A DNA stretch of 64,000 nt, from NCBI GenBank assembly GCA_016720745.1, contig JADKKA010000022.1:1054001-1118000 (forward strand). The letters are read 5' to 3'. Shown here piece by piece: positions 45,536-53,967 of the stretch; position 1 is the first letter of the stretch; each line of letters begins with the position of its first letter. The stretch comes from Chitinophagaceae bacterium (lineage in GTDB: Bacteria; Bacteroidota; Bacteroidia; Chitinophagales; Chitinophagaceae). The notes under the pieces were generated by a model. That model was not told where the DNA came from. It saw only the letters and a list, made by a program, of their open reading frames with translations, and searched no databases. The translations under genes were made by a program, and so were the position numbers.

Positions 45536-46351
45536 TTAAATAGAATCTCTGACAGCCACCCAGGTTTGCCTGATACCGATGGTTCTTACAAGGGCATTTA
45601 AAACTTTGGCATGATCCGGGTGCAGCCGGATACAGCCATGAGAAGCCGGGGTGCCCAGTTTGCTGAAATTACCCGGAGTGGTACCATGGATCGCATAGCC
45701 GTTTCTGAGAAATACCGCATATGGCATATTTCCCAGTCCCTGGTAATTGCCACCCGGAAATTTTCTGGATGTGTATTTTGTGAGCACGGGTCCTTCCGGG
45801 TTTAATTCCATGGCAGGCGTTTCATACTTTTTACCCTTACCTGTAGACACATTGAAAGTATCTTTTCGTTCACCCAGGATATTCAGATAGAGCTGTTGTT
45901 TGGCTTTATCAATTTCTACATAGAGGATGCAGTCACTGCCATGACAGCGACCGCTGGTGGTTGAATCTTTTGCTATCAGAAAGGAATCTACTTCCCGGAT
46001 ATTGGCCCGGATGATGGCTTTTTCTTCTTCTGTATAACCGGCTGTGGTAGTTATTTTTTTTCTAACGGTATCCATTTGTGCTATCAGGTGGGCTTCTTCT
46101 TTCCAGATAGTATCAAATTGCTGCAATAACTGGTCCAGGGAATCACGACCGGGAATAAAGACTGCATTATCAAAAAGATTACTGGTATCCGTTGTTCTGG
46201 GGCTTTCCAACCGGAGCAGGGAATCGCGGAATTGCCGGTAATCAAAATGCTCCGGCAGGCCGGGTTTCTGGCTACCTGCACAGGAAAAAAGTAAACCAGC
46301 TGCCATAACAACAAAGAAGCTTCTGGTAAAAGGCAGGATAATGGTACGCAT
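45536..46351 (-). CDS. L,D-transpeptidase lipoprotein (YkuD fold)
   Basis: The 271-residue protein has lipobox LLFSC with Cys near residue 24. The C-terminal YkuD domain runs about 140-271, with HGTTP (His222) and the catalytic SHGCIRLHP (His238, Cys240). Such enzymes make 3-3 peptidoglycan cross-links or attach proteins to the wall. The N-terminal region of about 120 residues is helical (EEKAIIRANIREVDSFLIAKD). As an acylated enzyme it should sit on a membrane leaflet facing the periplasm. Confidence 0.93.
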   Translation of the reverse strand: MRTIILPFTRSFFVVMAAGLLFSCAGSQKPGLPEHFDYRQFRDSLLRLESPRTTDTSNLFDNAVFIPGRDSLDQLLQQFDTIWKEEAHLIAQMDTVRKKITTTAGYTEEEKAIIRANIREVDSFLIAKDSTTSGRCHGSDCILYVEIDKAKQQLYLNILGERKDTFNVSTGKGKKYETPAMELNPEGPVLTKYTSRKFPGGNYQGLGNMPYAVFLRNGYAIHGTTPGNFSKLGTPASHGCIRLHPDHAKVLNALVRTIGIRQTWVAVRDSI

Positions 46352-46406
46352 GGGAAATTATATAGTGTAAAATTACAATTACGGTTATCAATCACCGAAA
46401 AGGAGG

Positions 46407-46424
46407 GAATGATTGAAATCATTC
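46407..46424. repeat. perfect 8-base inverted repeat
   Basis: GAATGATT-GA-AATCATTC is a near-palindrome between the L,D-transpeptidase start (46351) and the stop of the repeat protein (46455). It could be an operator for the transpeptidase gene or a weak terminator; neither is shown. Confidence 0.35.
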
Positions 46425-46454
46425 AATCTGGCAACTAAAGGCAACAGGCTTTTA

Positions 46455-47147
46455 TTACTGGATGATATACACCACTCCGCCAGTGTTCTGGCGAAGGGGG
46501 CCAGACTTAAGGGTTCCGCCAAAACCGGGGCGGTCCAGTGAAGTATACCAGCTGTATTGTATGTTACCGATGGATTTGATCTTGCCACGGATCGCTTTAT
46601 CATCAAAGGAAGAATAATAGCGAATGGCAGTGCTCCCTACTGTTTTCAGATTCCCCTGCAATTGAGGATCATCAAATCCCTGGTAATATTCTATCGGCGA
46701 GCTGCCGATAAACTTTATTTTACCCTGAACGGATTTTTGGTCATAGCGTCCATAATAATCAATGAAAAGCCGCCCGATACTGCGAATCTTTCCAACCAGG
46801 TCCGGTGTTTCAAATCCCTGATAATAGGTAATAATGGAGGACCCAATACTTCTGAGTTTTCCCTTTGAAACTGAGTCGGCTTCTGAACCATAATACTCGA
46901 TTCTTCCCATAAAGGGTTGCAGGTTCCGGGCATAATAGTTCCCGGAGTACATGGACTGTACTTCAATACCCCATTCCAGGATCTTTCCTTCGGGTGAAAT
47001 ACGAATCTGTACTTCCCGGTCGGTCAGCAGGCTAAAATAATTGAAACTGGTTCCGTTGCTAAAACTTACCTGTGCCAGTTCCTGAGAGCCGGCGCTGTAA
47101 AAACGGAGCAGACCAATTCCAAATAGTATATAGCGGAGGATTGTCAT
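46455..47147 (-). CDS. exported protein built from 23-residue repeats
   Basis: The 230-residue protein has a signal peptide ending near YSAGSQ. The N-terminal 80 residues have single beta-strand patterns (REVQIRISPEGKILEWGI). From residue 96 to 210 the chain is five exact-length 23-residue units, of the form G-K-[IL]-[RK]-x-I-G-x(3)-I-x-Y-Y-x(2)-F-[DE]-x(4). A truncated unit lies at 81-95 and a stub at 211-216. The regular Gly-Lys and Tyr-Tyr pattern fits a beta-solenoid or repeat beta-sheet. No described family is recognised. Confidence 0.8.
   Translation of the reverse strand: MTILRYILFGIGLLRFYSAGSQELAQVSFSNGTSFNYFSLLTDREVQIRISPEGKILEWGIEVQSMYSGNYYARNLQPFMGRIEYYGSEADSVSKGKLRSIGSSIITYYQGFETPDLVGKIRSIGRLFIDYYGRYDQKSVQGKIKFIGSSPIEYYQGFDDPQLQGNLKTVGSTAIRYYSSFDDKAIRGKIKSIGNIQYSWYTSLDRPGFGGTLKSGPLRQNTGGVVYIIQ
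46518..46862 (-). repeat. five tandem 69-base coding repeats
   Basis: The five 23-residue units of the repeat protein are encoded by tandem 69-base units; unit boundaries are at residues 96, 119, 142, 165 and 188. Units 2 and 4 (counting the truncated one as 1) share the phrase IGSS...YYQGF most closely. The DNA copies differ enough to be old duplications. Confidence 0.75.
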
Positions 47148-47192
47148 ATACGGAGCAAAGGTAAGCAGCTACCGGACAACCTGTTTATCCGC

Positions 47193-47573
47193 CTACATCC
47201 ATTTGGCAAGGAATATGTTAAACTCGTGGCGCAGTTCGTTGAAAATTTTTCCGAAGCTATCCACCTGGTCTTTTAGCTGTGCATGTTCCCCGGTATGACG
47301 GCTGTCCATCCTTCCGGCATGTTCTTTGGCCTCGCCAGCCACCCAGCCATCGTGTTCGCGGATACTGTGCTTTAATTCATCAATATTATTCCGTTGAACG
47401 ATAAACTGGTTTTGAAAATGTTCTACACCTGCCATGGCATCATGCACATTATTTTTTTTAACAATCTCTACCAGGCGGCCTTCCAGCAGATCAAGGTCAT
47501 CTTCATAAAAATCAATGGCCTTGATCCATTCCTGGTGATCGTTACCGCAATGAGATACAGAAGTGTAATTCAT
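47193..47573 (-). CDS. hypothetical coiled-coil protein
   Basis: The 126-residue protein has no signal peptide. It is almost wholly helical with heptad-like runs (EWIKAIDFYEDDLDLLEGRLVEIV, DELKHSIREHDGWVAGEAKEHAG), and many His, Asp and Glu. It is probably cytoplasmic. No family was recognised. A possible small gene (47594-47794) ends 20 bases upstream on the same strand. Confidence 0.75.
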   Translation of the reverse strand: MNYTSVSHCGNDHQEWIKAIDFYEDDLDLLEGRLVEIVKKNNVHDAMAGVEHFQNQFIVQRNNIDELKHSIREHDGWVAGEAKEHAGRMDSRHTGEHAQLKDQVDSFGKIFNELRHEFNIFLAKWM

Positions 47574-47593
47574 AATGATGGGTTTTTGTATGA

Positions 47594-47794
47594 CTATAAA
47601 GTTGGCGGATCGGGGGCCGGAGGGGTATGATGGGAGTCATCCCTGTCAGTGAGATATTTCAGTTTTAAAAGGAAGTCTGCCAGATTTATCTTCCTTACTC
47701 CTGTGATCCCGGGGATGATTTTGTACCGGATCCAATGATGGCAAGAATTAACTCCTCCCCTGGCCTTTGGCTGTTCAAATAAAGCAGTATTCAG
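47594..47794 (-). CDS. possible 66-residue protein with CTG start
   Basis: A minus-strand frame runs from CTG 47794 to TAG 47594, opening with CTG-AAT-ACT-GCT (would read MNTALFEQPKARGG). It is preceded immediately by an in-frame TAG and an A-rich stretch, as is common before Bacteroidota starts. The chain has protein-like composition (WIRYKIIPGITGVRKINLADFLLKLKYL) and a Pro-rich tail. There is no ATG, GTG or TTG in frame. It ends 20 bases before the coiled-coil gene start. It may also be a non-coding stretch; unproven. Confidence 0.35.
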   Translation of the reverse strand: MNTALFEQPKARGGVNSCHHWIRYKIIPGITGVRKINLADFLLKLKYLTDRDDSHHTPPAPDPPTL

Positions 47795-47822
47795 CTATTT
47801 TTACAGACAGCAAAACATTACT

Positions 47823-49028
47823 ATGAAACAGCATTCTAGTTTAGCGATCATGATGGTTCTGTTTACAACTGTCAGTTGCGCCAATCCCGGCGATGCGGAT
47901 ACAAGTAAACCAGTGGAGACCAAGAAACCAAATACCAGTTATAAACCGGCTTTTACCGGTCAAACAAGGATCAGTGCCGTGAAGACCACGACGCCCTACA
48001 AAACGGATAAACTGGCTGAAAAGCTGGGGCGGCCCTGGGCAGTGATTCCCATGCCTGATGGCCGTTTGCTGATCACTGAAAAATCAGGATACCTGATCCT
48101 GCTGAAATCAGATGGAACGCTGGTTAAAAAAATCACCGGACTTCCTGCGGTAGACGACCGTGGTCAGGGCGGGTTGCTGGATGTAGCACTGGATCCTGAT
48201 TTCAACCAGAACAAGACTATTTACTGGTCATTTTCTGAAAAAAGCGGTAACAACAACCAGACCGCAGTTGGCAAAGGAAAATTGAATGAAGACAAAGGAC
48301 TGGTTGAAAATGTACAGGTTATTTTCCGGGCAGGTCCGCCACTCAATAGTACCCTTCATTTCGGATCCAGACTGATATTTGACAGGGATAATAACCTTTT
48401 TGTAAGTACCGGTGAAAGATCGAATATGGATGGCCGGGTACAAGCACAGTTATTACAGGCTGGTTTAGGCAAAATATTTAAAATCACCCGGGATGGGAAG
48501 CCTGCAGCAGGCAGTCCCTTTGGCAGCCGATCTGATGTAGCGCCCGGTTTATATGCTTATGGTTTTCGCAATCCCCAGAGCCTGGACCTGCACCCTGTTA
48601 CCGGCGATTTATGGGAAGCTGAATTCGGTCCCCGTGGCGGTGATGAGCTTAACCTGGTGAAAGCCGGGAAAAACTATGGCTGGCCGGTAATCACTTATGG
48701 ACTGGAGTACAGTGGCGCGGCAGTTGGTGAAGGCATCCAGCAAAAAGCAGGTATGGAACAGCCGGTGTATTACTGGGATCCGGTTCTATCCCCCAGCGGG
48801 ATGAGTTTTTACAAAGGGAATGCCATCCCTGAGTGGAAAAATAATCTGTTTATCGGCGGATTGAGCAGCGCCCATATTTGCAGGCTGGTGATTGTCAATA
48901 ATAAAGTAGTGGGAGAAGAAAGGCTGCTGGCTGATAAAAATGAGCGGTTCAGGGATGTGGCTTATTATAATGGAGCCTTGTATACGGTTACGGATATGGG
49001 GAATTTGTACAGGATCAGTAAGAAATAA
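47823..49028 (+). CDS. PQQ-type sugar dehydrogenase (glucose/sorbosone dehydrogenase family), lipoprotein
   Basis: The 401-residue protein is a lipoprotein (SCANPGD, Cys near residue 19). The body is a six-bladed beta-propeller of the GSDH type: WAVIPMPDGRLLITEKSGYLILL, VDDRGQGGLLDVALDPDF, LHFGSRLIFDRDNNLFVSTGER, ARGFRNPQSLDLHPVTGDLW-like and EFGPRGGDELNLVKAGKNYGWP. Family members oxidise aldose sugars at the surface using PQQ. Whether this strain makes PQQ is unknown; no pqq genes are here. Confidence 0.92.
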   Translation: MKQHSSLAIMMVLFTTVSCANPGDADTSKPVETKKPNTSYKPAFTGQTRISAVKTTTPYKTDKLAEKLGRPWAVIPMPDGRLLITEKSGYLILLKSDGTLVKKITGLPAVDDRGQGGLLDVALDPDFNQNKTIYWSFSEKSGNNNQTAVGKGKLNEDKGLVENVQVIFRAGPPLNSTLHFGSRLIFDRDNNLFVSTGERSNMDGRVQAQLLQAGLGKIFKITRDGKPAAGSPFGSRSDVAPGLYAYGFRNPQSLDLHPVTGDLWEAEFGPRGGDELNLVKAGKNYGWPVITYGLEYSGAAVGEGIQQKAGMEQPVYYWDPVLSPSGMSFYKGNAIPEWKNNLFIGGLSSAHICRLVIVNNKVVGEERLLADKNERFRDVAYYNGALYTVTDMGNLYRISKK

Positions 49029-49031
49029 AGG

Positions 49032-49058
49032 TAATGGTTCGTGTGACACGAACCATTA
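49032..49058. repeat. 27-base perfect palindrome
   Basis: A perfect 13-base inverted repeat with a single central G (49045) reads TAATGGTTCGTGT before the centre. It lies four bases after the sugar dehydrogenase stop, on the boundary of two convergent genes, and could act as a terminator or protein-binding site. Confidence 0.8.
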
Positions 49059-49170
49059 ACGTGTGACACGAACCCCTAACGGGGGCGGGACCCCCCCAAA
49101 AAAGGAGGGCCGTGGGGGGGGGGCCCCGTTGGGGTGAGGGGTTGGGGGGGAACCAGACGTGACACGAACC
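49043..49170. repeat. three copies of GTGACACGAACC around a G-rich tract
   Basis: The 12-mer GTGACACGAACC occurs at 49043, 49063 and 49159, all in the same orientation. Between the second and third copies lies a C/G-homopolymer-rich stretch (about 49079-49150, with runs of 5, 7, 9 and 7 G or C). The composition is very unlike the rest of the window. It may be a real regulatory block, a G-quadruplex-forming sequence or a local assembly error. Confidence 0.75.
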
Positions 49171-49174
49171 ATGA

Positions 49175-49600
49175 TTATTTATAAAATTGCTGGGACAATG
49201 AGTTGGATACCACTTTGAAAATATCGTTCTTTTTCAAGAAATGGTATACATTATTAATGGCCTTGATATTCGGATCAGAGAGGTGCTTTTCATTATATGG
49301 TACCAGCATATCTTCCTCTGTAACCTGGCCATCATCACTGAAAGTTTTTTTGACTACGCGGTAGCTGAAATGCCAGGGGTTAAATTCGGAGCCATTATTA
49401 TCGTAGCTGTCGTTAAATCCTTCAAAAATCAGTTCGCTGGTATGGCCGCTGTGGCTTTCCAGGTTACTGGTGATTTCTACCCAGACATCCATAACAGGGT
49501 CATCGTGAATGATTCCGCTGTCCCAGGCTGTTTCACCGTTTAAAAAAACGACCAGCCTGTTGTCGACATGCCTGATATTGATCCAATACTCATTTCTCAT
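49175..49600 (-). CDS. hypothetical protein, 141 aa
   Basis: The start at 49600 gives MRNEYWINIRHVDNRLVVFLNGE; the longer frame to 49633 adds 11 residues. There is no signal peptide. The first 90 residues alternate strands (VWVEITSNLESHSGHTSELIFEGFND), and the last 50 are helical (IKAINNVYHFLKKNDIFKVVSNS). No family was recognised. It is convergent with the sugar dehydrogenase gene, separated by the palindromic block. Confidence 0.72.
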   Translation of the reverse strand: MRNEYWINIRHVDNRLVVFLNGETAWDSGIIHDDPVMDVWVEITSNLESHSGHTSELIFEGFNDSYDNNGSEFNPWHFSYRVVKKTFSDDGQVTEEDMLVPYNEKHLSDPNIKAINNVYHFLKKNDIFKVVSNSLSQQFYK

Positions 49601-49740
49601 GATGATTGTGGTTTTGTTTAAAAAAAAATTCAACGCAAAATAAATATAGTCTAAAAATAGCCGGGTGATGAAAATTAGAATCTTTCCTGATTGTAGTTAC
49701 CCAAATTCAATGGAAGGCTGAATGCTGGTGACGGGAATCA

Positions 49741-50226
49741 TCAGGTCATGGGCTGTTGCCGGTAGAGTTTCCAGAAATATTGAACAGCGGCCAGAACATC
49801 TTCCTCTGCCTGGTTCTGGGTATTGGTAAGCGGTATCATTTTTCTGTATCCCTTTTTAGGATCATCCTTTACAAATTCAAGAATGAGCATAAAATTGTCT
49901 TTAATGGTTATTGTTTTTTCTTTTTGTCCGATTGAAGCTTTGAGCAGTCCCTTCCAGCCCGTTACCAGCCTTTCATCCTGGTAGATCCCTTTGCGGTTAA
50001 CCCGGATATACACCCGCTTACTTTGGGCTTTCCGAAAGAATAGCCAGGCGGGGATCAGTGCCAGGCTAAAAATGAAACTCTGGTAATCGATCTGTTTGAA
50101 TTGCCGCAGAATGGCATCAATTAATCCGTACAGAAACAGGGCTGAAAAAAGGATGGCCATGATATAATTGAGCCATTTTTCCTCTTTCACAACAAACTGG
50201 GAATCGGGTGTTAAAGCTGGGGGCAT
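49741..50226 (-). CDS. hypothetical membrane protein with PH-like cytoplasmic part
   Basis: The 161-residue protein has two adjacent membrane helices at about 20-70 (IMAILFSALFLYGLIDAIL and FIFSLALIPAWLFF). A cytoplasmic stretch of about 90 residues follows, with a bacterial PH-like strand pattern (RVYIRVNRKGIYQDERLVTGWKGLLKA). It ends in a short amphipathic helix (QAEEDVLAAVQYFWKLYRQQ). Family assignment is uncertain; function is unknown. Confidence 0.72.
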   Translation of the reverse strand: MPPALTPDSQFVVKEEKWLNYIMAILFSALFLYGLIDAILRQFKQIDYQSFIFSLALIPAWLFFRKAQSKRVYIRVNRKGIYQDERLVTGWKGLLKASIGQKEKTITIKDNFMLILEFVKDDPKKGYRKMIPLTNTQNQAEEDVLAAVQYFWKLYRQQPMT

Positions 50227-50269
50227 CCTGCAATTTCAGGAATTTTCAGGAATGATCGTCGGTGCAGGG

Positions 50270-50300
50270 CAAAACAAAACGGCGGGATATACCCGCCGTT
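50270..50300 (-). terminator. rho-independent terminator after exported protein gene
   Basis: The nine-base stem AACGGCGGG/CCCGCCGTT with a five-base loop is followed on the minus strand by TTGTTTTG, 38 bases after the stop at 50339. Confidence 0.8.
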
Positions 50301-50338
50301 CGTTGTATGAAGCATGAAAAATCCTGCAAATTGATTGC

Positions 50339-50848
50339 CTATTTGACGGCTGTAATGGCACCGGCGCCATTGCTTTCCTTTTCCAGGAAACGCATCAGGT
50401 CGCTGGCTGCATAAGCAGCGGTTTTTGTCAGGCTGACGGTGCCTGTCAATTCATAATAGGACTTGGTGCAATTGGTCACAAAAATACCTGTGAGTGCGGG
50501 GTCTGCATCGGTTGTGGTCAGATCCATCACATTCAGTTGTTTGATATTTTTATCAATAAAGGGGTAATTATTCTCCTTTAACTCTGCATCCAGGAGTACA
50601 ATTTTGCCATCGCGTGCAATATTGATTTTAAGTTTTTTAACTCCGTAGTATTTTTCACCATCGAATTCAAACCAGGTGTGAGAATAACCCGTGTATTTGC
50701 CCTTTACCTTGCTGATATATACCTCGTAATCCTGCACCTGTCCGGTGGAATCATTTTTCATTTGACCTTTCCAGAGACCGGTTATATCCTGAGCAGGGAG
50801 CAAAACAGGAATCGCGAACGCCGCAATGGCGAGAAGAATCGTTTTCAT
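50339..50848 (-). CDS. hypothetical exported protein, 169 aa
   Basis: The start is taken at 50848 (MKTILLAIAAFAIPVLLPAQ), a signal peptide; the frame to 50935 adds 29 residues of poor quality. The mature domain reads DITGLWKGQMKNDSTGQVQDYEV, then YTGYSHTWFEFDGEKYYGVKKL. That is a lipocalin-like barrel, often seen in Bacteroidota as GxWxG-type exported proteins. Ligand and function are unknown. Confidence 0.8.
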   Translation of the reverse strand: MKTILLAIAAFAIPVLLPAQDITGLWKGQMKNDSTGQVQDYEVYISKVKGKYTGYSHTWFEFDGEKYYGVKKLKINIARDGKIVLLDAELKENNYPFIDKNIKQLNVMDLTTTDADPALTGIFVTNCTKSYYELTGTVSLTKTAAYAASDLMRFLEKESNGAGAITAVK

Positions 50849-50984
50849 GAGGGTGGATTTAAGCTTGTGATGTAAAGGTACATCGGGTAAGAGCCGATGG
50901 GTAATATTTCCATCAGATCTTGCAGAAAAAAACACTTAAATCGTAAGTTTCCTGAGAAAAGATGCGTGTTCAACCAGGCTCCCG

Positions 50985-53867
50985 CTATTGCAAAAGAATC
51001 TTTCCGGTCTCCACCAGGCTTCCGTTACTCCCCAGCAATTTGTAGACATAGTATCCTTTAGCCAATCCTCTGAGGTTTAAACTGGGCGGTAATTCCGGGT
51101 AATCGGCCAGTTTGTGGCCCCCCATATCAAATAATTGTAAGCGGCTGCTGGCCGGGGTTCCCTGTTGCAATACCCAATTCATCGGAGCTTCCCGGCTGGC
51201 CGGGTTGGGATAGAATAGAATTTTTTTTTGTCCTGAAGATAAAACACTGATGATGTCTGTATAAACCATGGCCCCGCTCCGCAACCTGATCCTGGCCCTC
51301 CAGTAACTGGTACCCTGGGGAATATCTTTTACCTGGTAATGATATTCAAATGAGGACCCTGTTTTTGCGGCTGCCACCACCCTTAGCAACTGCCCCCCTG
51401 CTCCTATCCATTCGTAGTAAATGGAATCGGTGTATGCCGGAGCACTGAGTTCCAGTACAAGATCCAGTACGTTTCCATCCTGCATGCTATAATAAAATGT
51501 CCTGTAAAAGCATTGTACACCCTGCAAACCCACATCAAAAGCCAGGCTTCGGGCTGCCGGGATACCGGTTGACAGTATTGGTTCTACTGCAAATACACGC
51601 TGCGGGAATTGATTATTCCGGATGACGGTAAAAGTATCCGTAACGGTATAAAGCTTTTTGAGATAAGCGCTGTCTGTTAATGCATAAATATGGTAGCCAA
51701 CTGCATCCAGGTGTTTTTTCCAGGAAAGGCCGAGTGAGTCTGTACAGAGAAAATCAATTTGCGGTCTTACAACCGGGTGGATCATGAATTCCTTTGAATA
51801 GAAATTTCCGAATGAGGTTTCCATCCTCAATAATGCCTTGCTGCTGCTGTCACGGATTGGCCATGGATAAAAATTGGTATAGAGTTTTTGTCCCGATTTG
51901 ATCAGTTGCCAGTTAGTACCGTTGTTATAACTGATATAAAGATTACCGGTTTGATTCGTATCTGCTACAAAGGTTTTCCATCGTATATCCAGTAAAGGGT
52001 TCTCTTCCCGGTTCACATCAGATGTATGCTGGGGACTGGTAAACTGAAAGGACTGCAGGGTATCTGCTGCAAATGCGATATGAAAAGGGATGGGGCCATT
52101 GATCACTTTAGTTCCGTTTACACGGATCAGCCAGTTACCTGCAACGGGTGATGCCATGCTGATCTGTTCGGCTGTGTGAATGGAATCTCTTCCCCGGGCA
52201 GACTGTCTTTTGAGCGAATCAGCATTTGCAGCCTTACTCAGTACCCATGGATAATAAATATTCCCGGTCAGTGGTTCAACCAGGCTCAGATCCAGATCAT
52301 TGATCAATGCCCGGCTGGTATTTACCTGTGCGGCAGAATCGGTCCAGGAAAGGGTTAGTTTAAATTGTGTTATGCCAGTGGGGAGACTGATTGTTTTACT
52401 CCATTGTTGTCCCTGCGATAATGTAGCGCCATCCACTCTTTTTTCGCGGACGGTCCGGATGGCTTCGAAACTATTGAGTAAGCCATACCCGGTTTTATGA
52501 TCGATCCCCGGCAGGTTTATGTCATCAGCACTGTTGAAAAGGACTGCCTTTACTAATGAGGCTGCCGGCAGGTTATTGTTGTTACTGTCTTTGAACACCT
52601 GTTGCAGCACTGCAACAGTGCCGGTAACAAGTGCCGCTGCATCGGATGTGCCATTGGGGCCGAGTGCAATCAGTTGGGGAGCCATTCGGCCATCGAATAA
52701 GGGGCCACAGGAGCTTTCGGGAGCAATATTATTTTTGTTGTCAATAGCGCCTACCGTGATCACATTTTTGGCTGATTTAAAATTGCCTGTGATATTGGCA
52801 TAACCGGTTAATCCTGCATAGGGTCCGGTTGAGGCTGCTGCGGTTCCCTGGTTGCCGGCAGAGAAAACATGAACGAAATTTTTATTAGCCCAGGTTTGTG
52901 CATCATAACTCAAGGCCTCTGCCCCATAAAAGGACTGGATCACGGTACCGTATGAATGATTTTGAACCGATACTCCTGCTGATTGCAAAACGGCCGGATC
53001 ATCTGCAAAGAGATTATCAAAACTGCTGGGGAAAAAGCGACAGCCCCAGGCAATGCCTCTTCCATTATAAAAACTATTTCCTGCACCCCCGATGATTGTC
53101 GAAACAACGGTAGCATGTGGTGTAATATTTCCTGCTGCGAGCGTGGAAGGGAGTACCCTTTTATACAGGTCCAGATCGGCCTCCTGCATTCTTTGTTCTT
53201 TCACACCAACCACTATGTTTTTGCCATTGGCGCCCGGGAGGGCATAGTCAACAGCACTCAGGCCATGAAAGCTCCGGTTATAGCCTATAATCGCTACCTC
53301 CGGTTTGGGTAACGGTTTTGTATCAGCGAAAATCAGTTCCTTTAAAGGCAGGATCTTTTCCTGAAAAATCAGCGGCGTAGTACTGATCACTACAGAAGCA
53401 GAAGGTTTATTCTGAGAAAGGATCCTGACGCCACTGATCGTCTTTAATATAATTATCAATTCTTCCAGACTGGTGGCCGTGAGTATATATTCCAGTTCCC
53501 GGTTGAATTTTTTGATTTGCACCTGAAGGTCAGGTGATAATTTCCATTGATCATTCGCAGCCTGGATTTCACCCCGTTTTAGCAGTGTCGCCATTTCTTC
53601 GGGGCTTTGGATCATGATAATGGCAGATGAATCATCCAGCTGGCGGAAAACACGGATACTATCGGGTTTGTGGCCATTCCAGCTAATCAGGTAAAATGGT
53701 TTTTTCGGATTGAAAGCCGGTACATCTTTGGAAGCCCTGTAATTGGCATGTTTTTCCCGCTGTTTATCCTGGTTGGCCTGGGCTCCTGCAAATTGAACAA
53801 GTAAAAAGCAGATACCGGTTAGTAAACCTGTCCTGTACCTGCCAATAAATTGAAAGATGTACGCCAT
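50985..53867 (-). CDS. T9SS-secreted S8 (subtilisin-like) peptidase, variant Asp site
   Basis: The start is placed at ATG 53867 (MAYIFQFIGRYRTGLL), with TTG at 53879 as alternative. The chain is about 960 residues with a signal peptide ending FAGAQA. The subtilase domain spans about 205-470 and has His251 (PHATVVSTIIGG), Asn339 (FSAGNQG) and Ser408 (GPNGTSDAAALVTGTVAVL). The usual DTG motif is replaced by VGVKEQRMQEADLD near 222-233, so the catalytic Asp is not in its classical place. Ig-like and fibronectin-like parts follow, then a T9SS type A tail (residues about 885-960). Confidence 0.9.
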   Translation of the reverse strand: MAYIFQFIGRYRTGLLTGICFLLVQFAGAQANQDKQREKHANYRASKDVPAFNPKKPFYLISWNGHKPDSIRVFRQLDDSSAIIMIQSPEEMATLLKRGEIQAANDQWKLSPDLQVQIKKFNRELEYILTATSLEELIIILKTISGVRILSQNKPSASVVISTTPLIFQEKILPLKELIFADTKPLPKPEVAIIGYNRSFHGLSAVDYALPGANGKNIVVGVKEQRMQEADLDLYKRVLPSTLAAGNITPHATVVSTIIGGAGNSFYNGRGIAWGCRFFPSSFDNLFADDPAVLQSAGVSVQNHSYGTVIQSFYGAEALSYDAQTWANKNFVHVFSAGNQGTAAASTGPYAGLTGYANITGNFKSAKNVITVGAIDNKNNIAPESSCGPLFDGRMAPQLIALGPNGTSDAAALVTGTVAVLQQVFKDSNNNNLPAASLVKAVLFNSADDINLPGIDHKTGYGLLNSFEAIRTVREKRVDGATLSQGQQWSKTISLPTGITQFKLTLSWTDSAAQVNTSRALINDLDLSLVEPLTGNIYYPWVLSKAANADSLKRQSARGRDSIHTAEQISMASPVAGNWLIRVNGTKVINGPIPFHIAFAADTLQSFQFTSPQHTSDVNREENPLLDIRWKTFVADTNQTGNLYISYNNGTNWQLIKSGQKLYTNFYPWPIRDSSSKALLRMETSFGNFYSKEFMIHPVVRPQIDFLCTDSLGLSWKKHLDAVGYHIYALTDSAYLKKLYTVTDTFTVIRNNQFPQRVFAVEPILSTGIPAARSLAFDVGLQGVQCFYRTFYYSMQDGNVLDLVLELSAPAYTDSIYYEWIGAGGQLLRVVAAAKTGSSFEYHYQVKDIPQGTSYWRARIRLRSGAMVYTDIISVLSSGQKKILFYPNPASREAPMNWVLQQGTPASSRLQLFDMGGHKLADYPELPPSLNLRGLAKGYYVYKLLGSNGSLVETGKILLQ

Positions 53868-53917
53868 AGCCTGTTGCAAGAAAACTAAAAATACGTATTA
53901 GTTATTTCCGCTGTTAT

Positions 53918-53954
53918 AAAAAAAGGATCCCTTCCATACAGAAGGGATCCTTTT
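53918..53954 (-). terminator. rho-independent terminator after M57 gene
   Basis: The 14-base perfect stem AAAAGGATCCCTTC/GAAGGGATCCTTTT with a six-base loop is followed on the minus strand by more T (seven in all with the stem). It lies 13 bases downstream of the M57 stop. Confidence 0.9.
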
Positions 53955-53967
53955 AACAAAAGATTTT

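Noticed and set aside
49079..49150. Coding sequence in the G/C-rich tract
   Set aside because: No frame has a start, stop and protein-like composition; homopolymer runs dominate.
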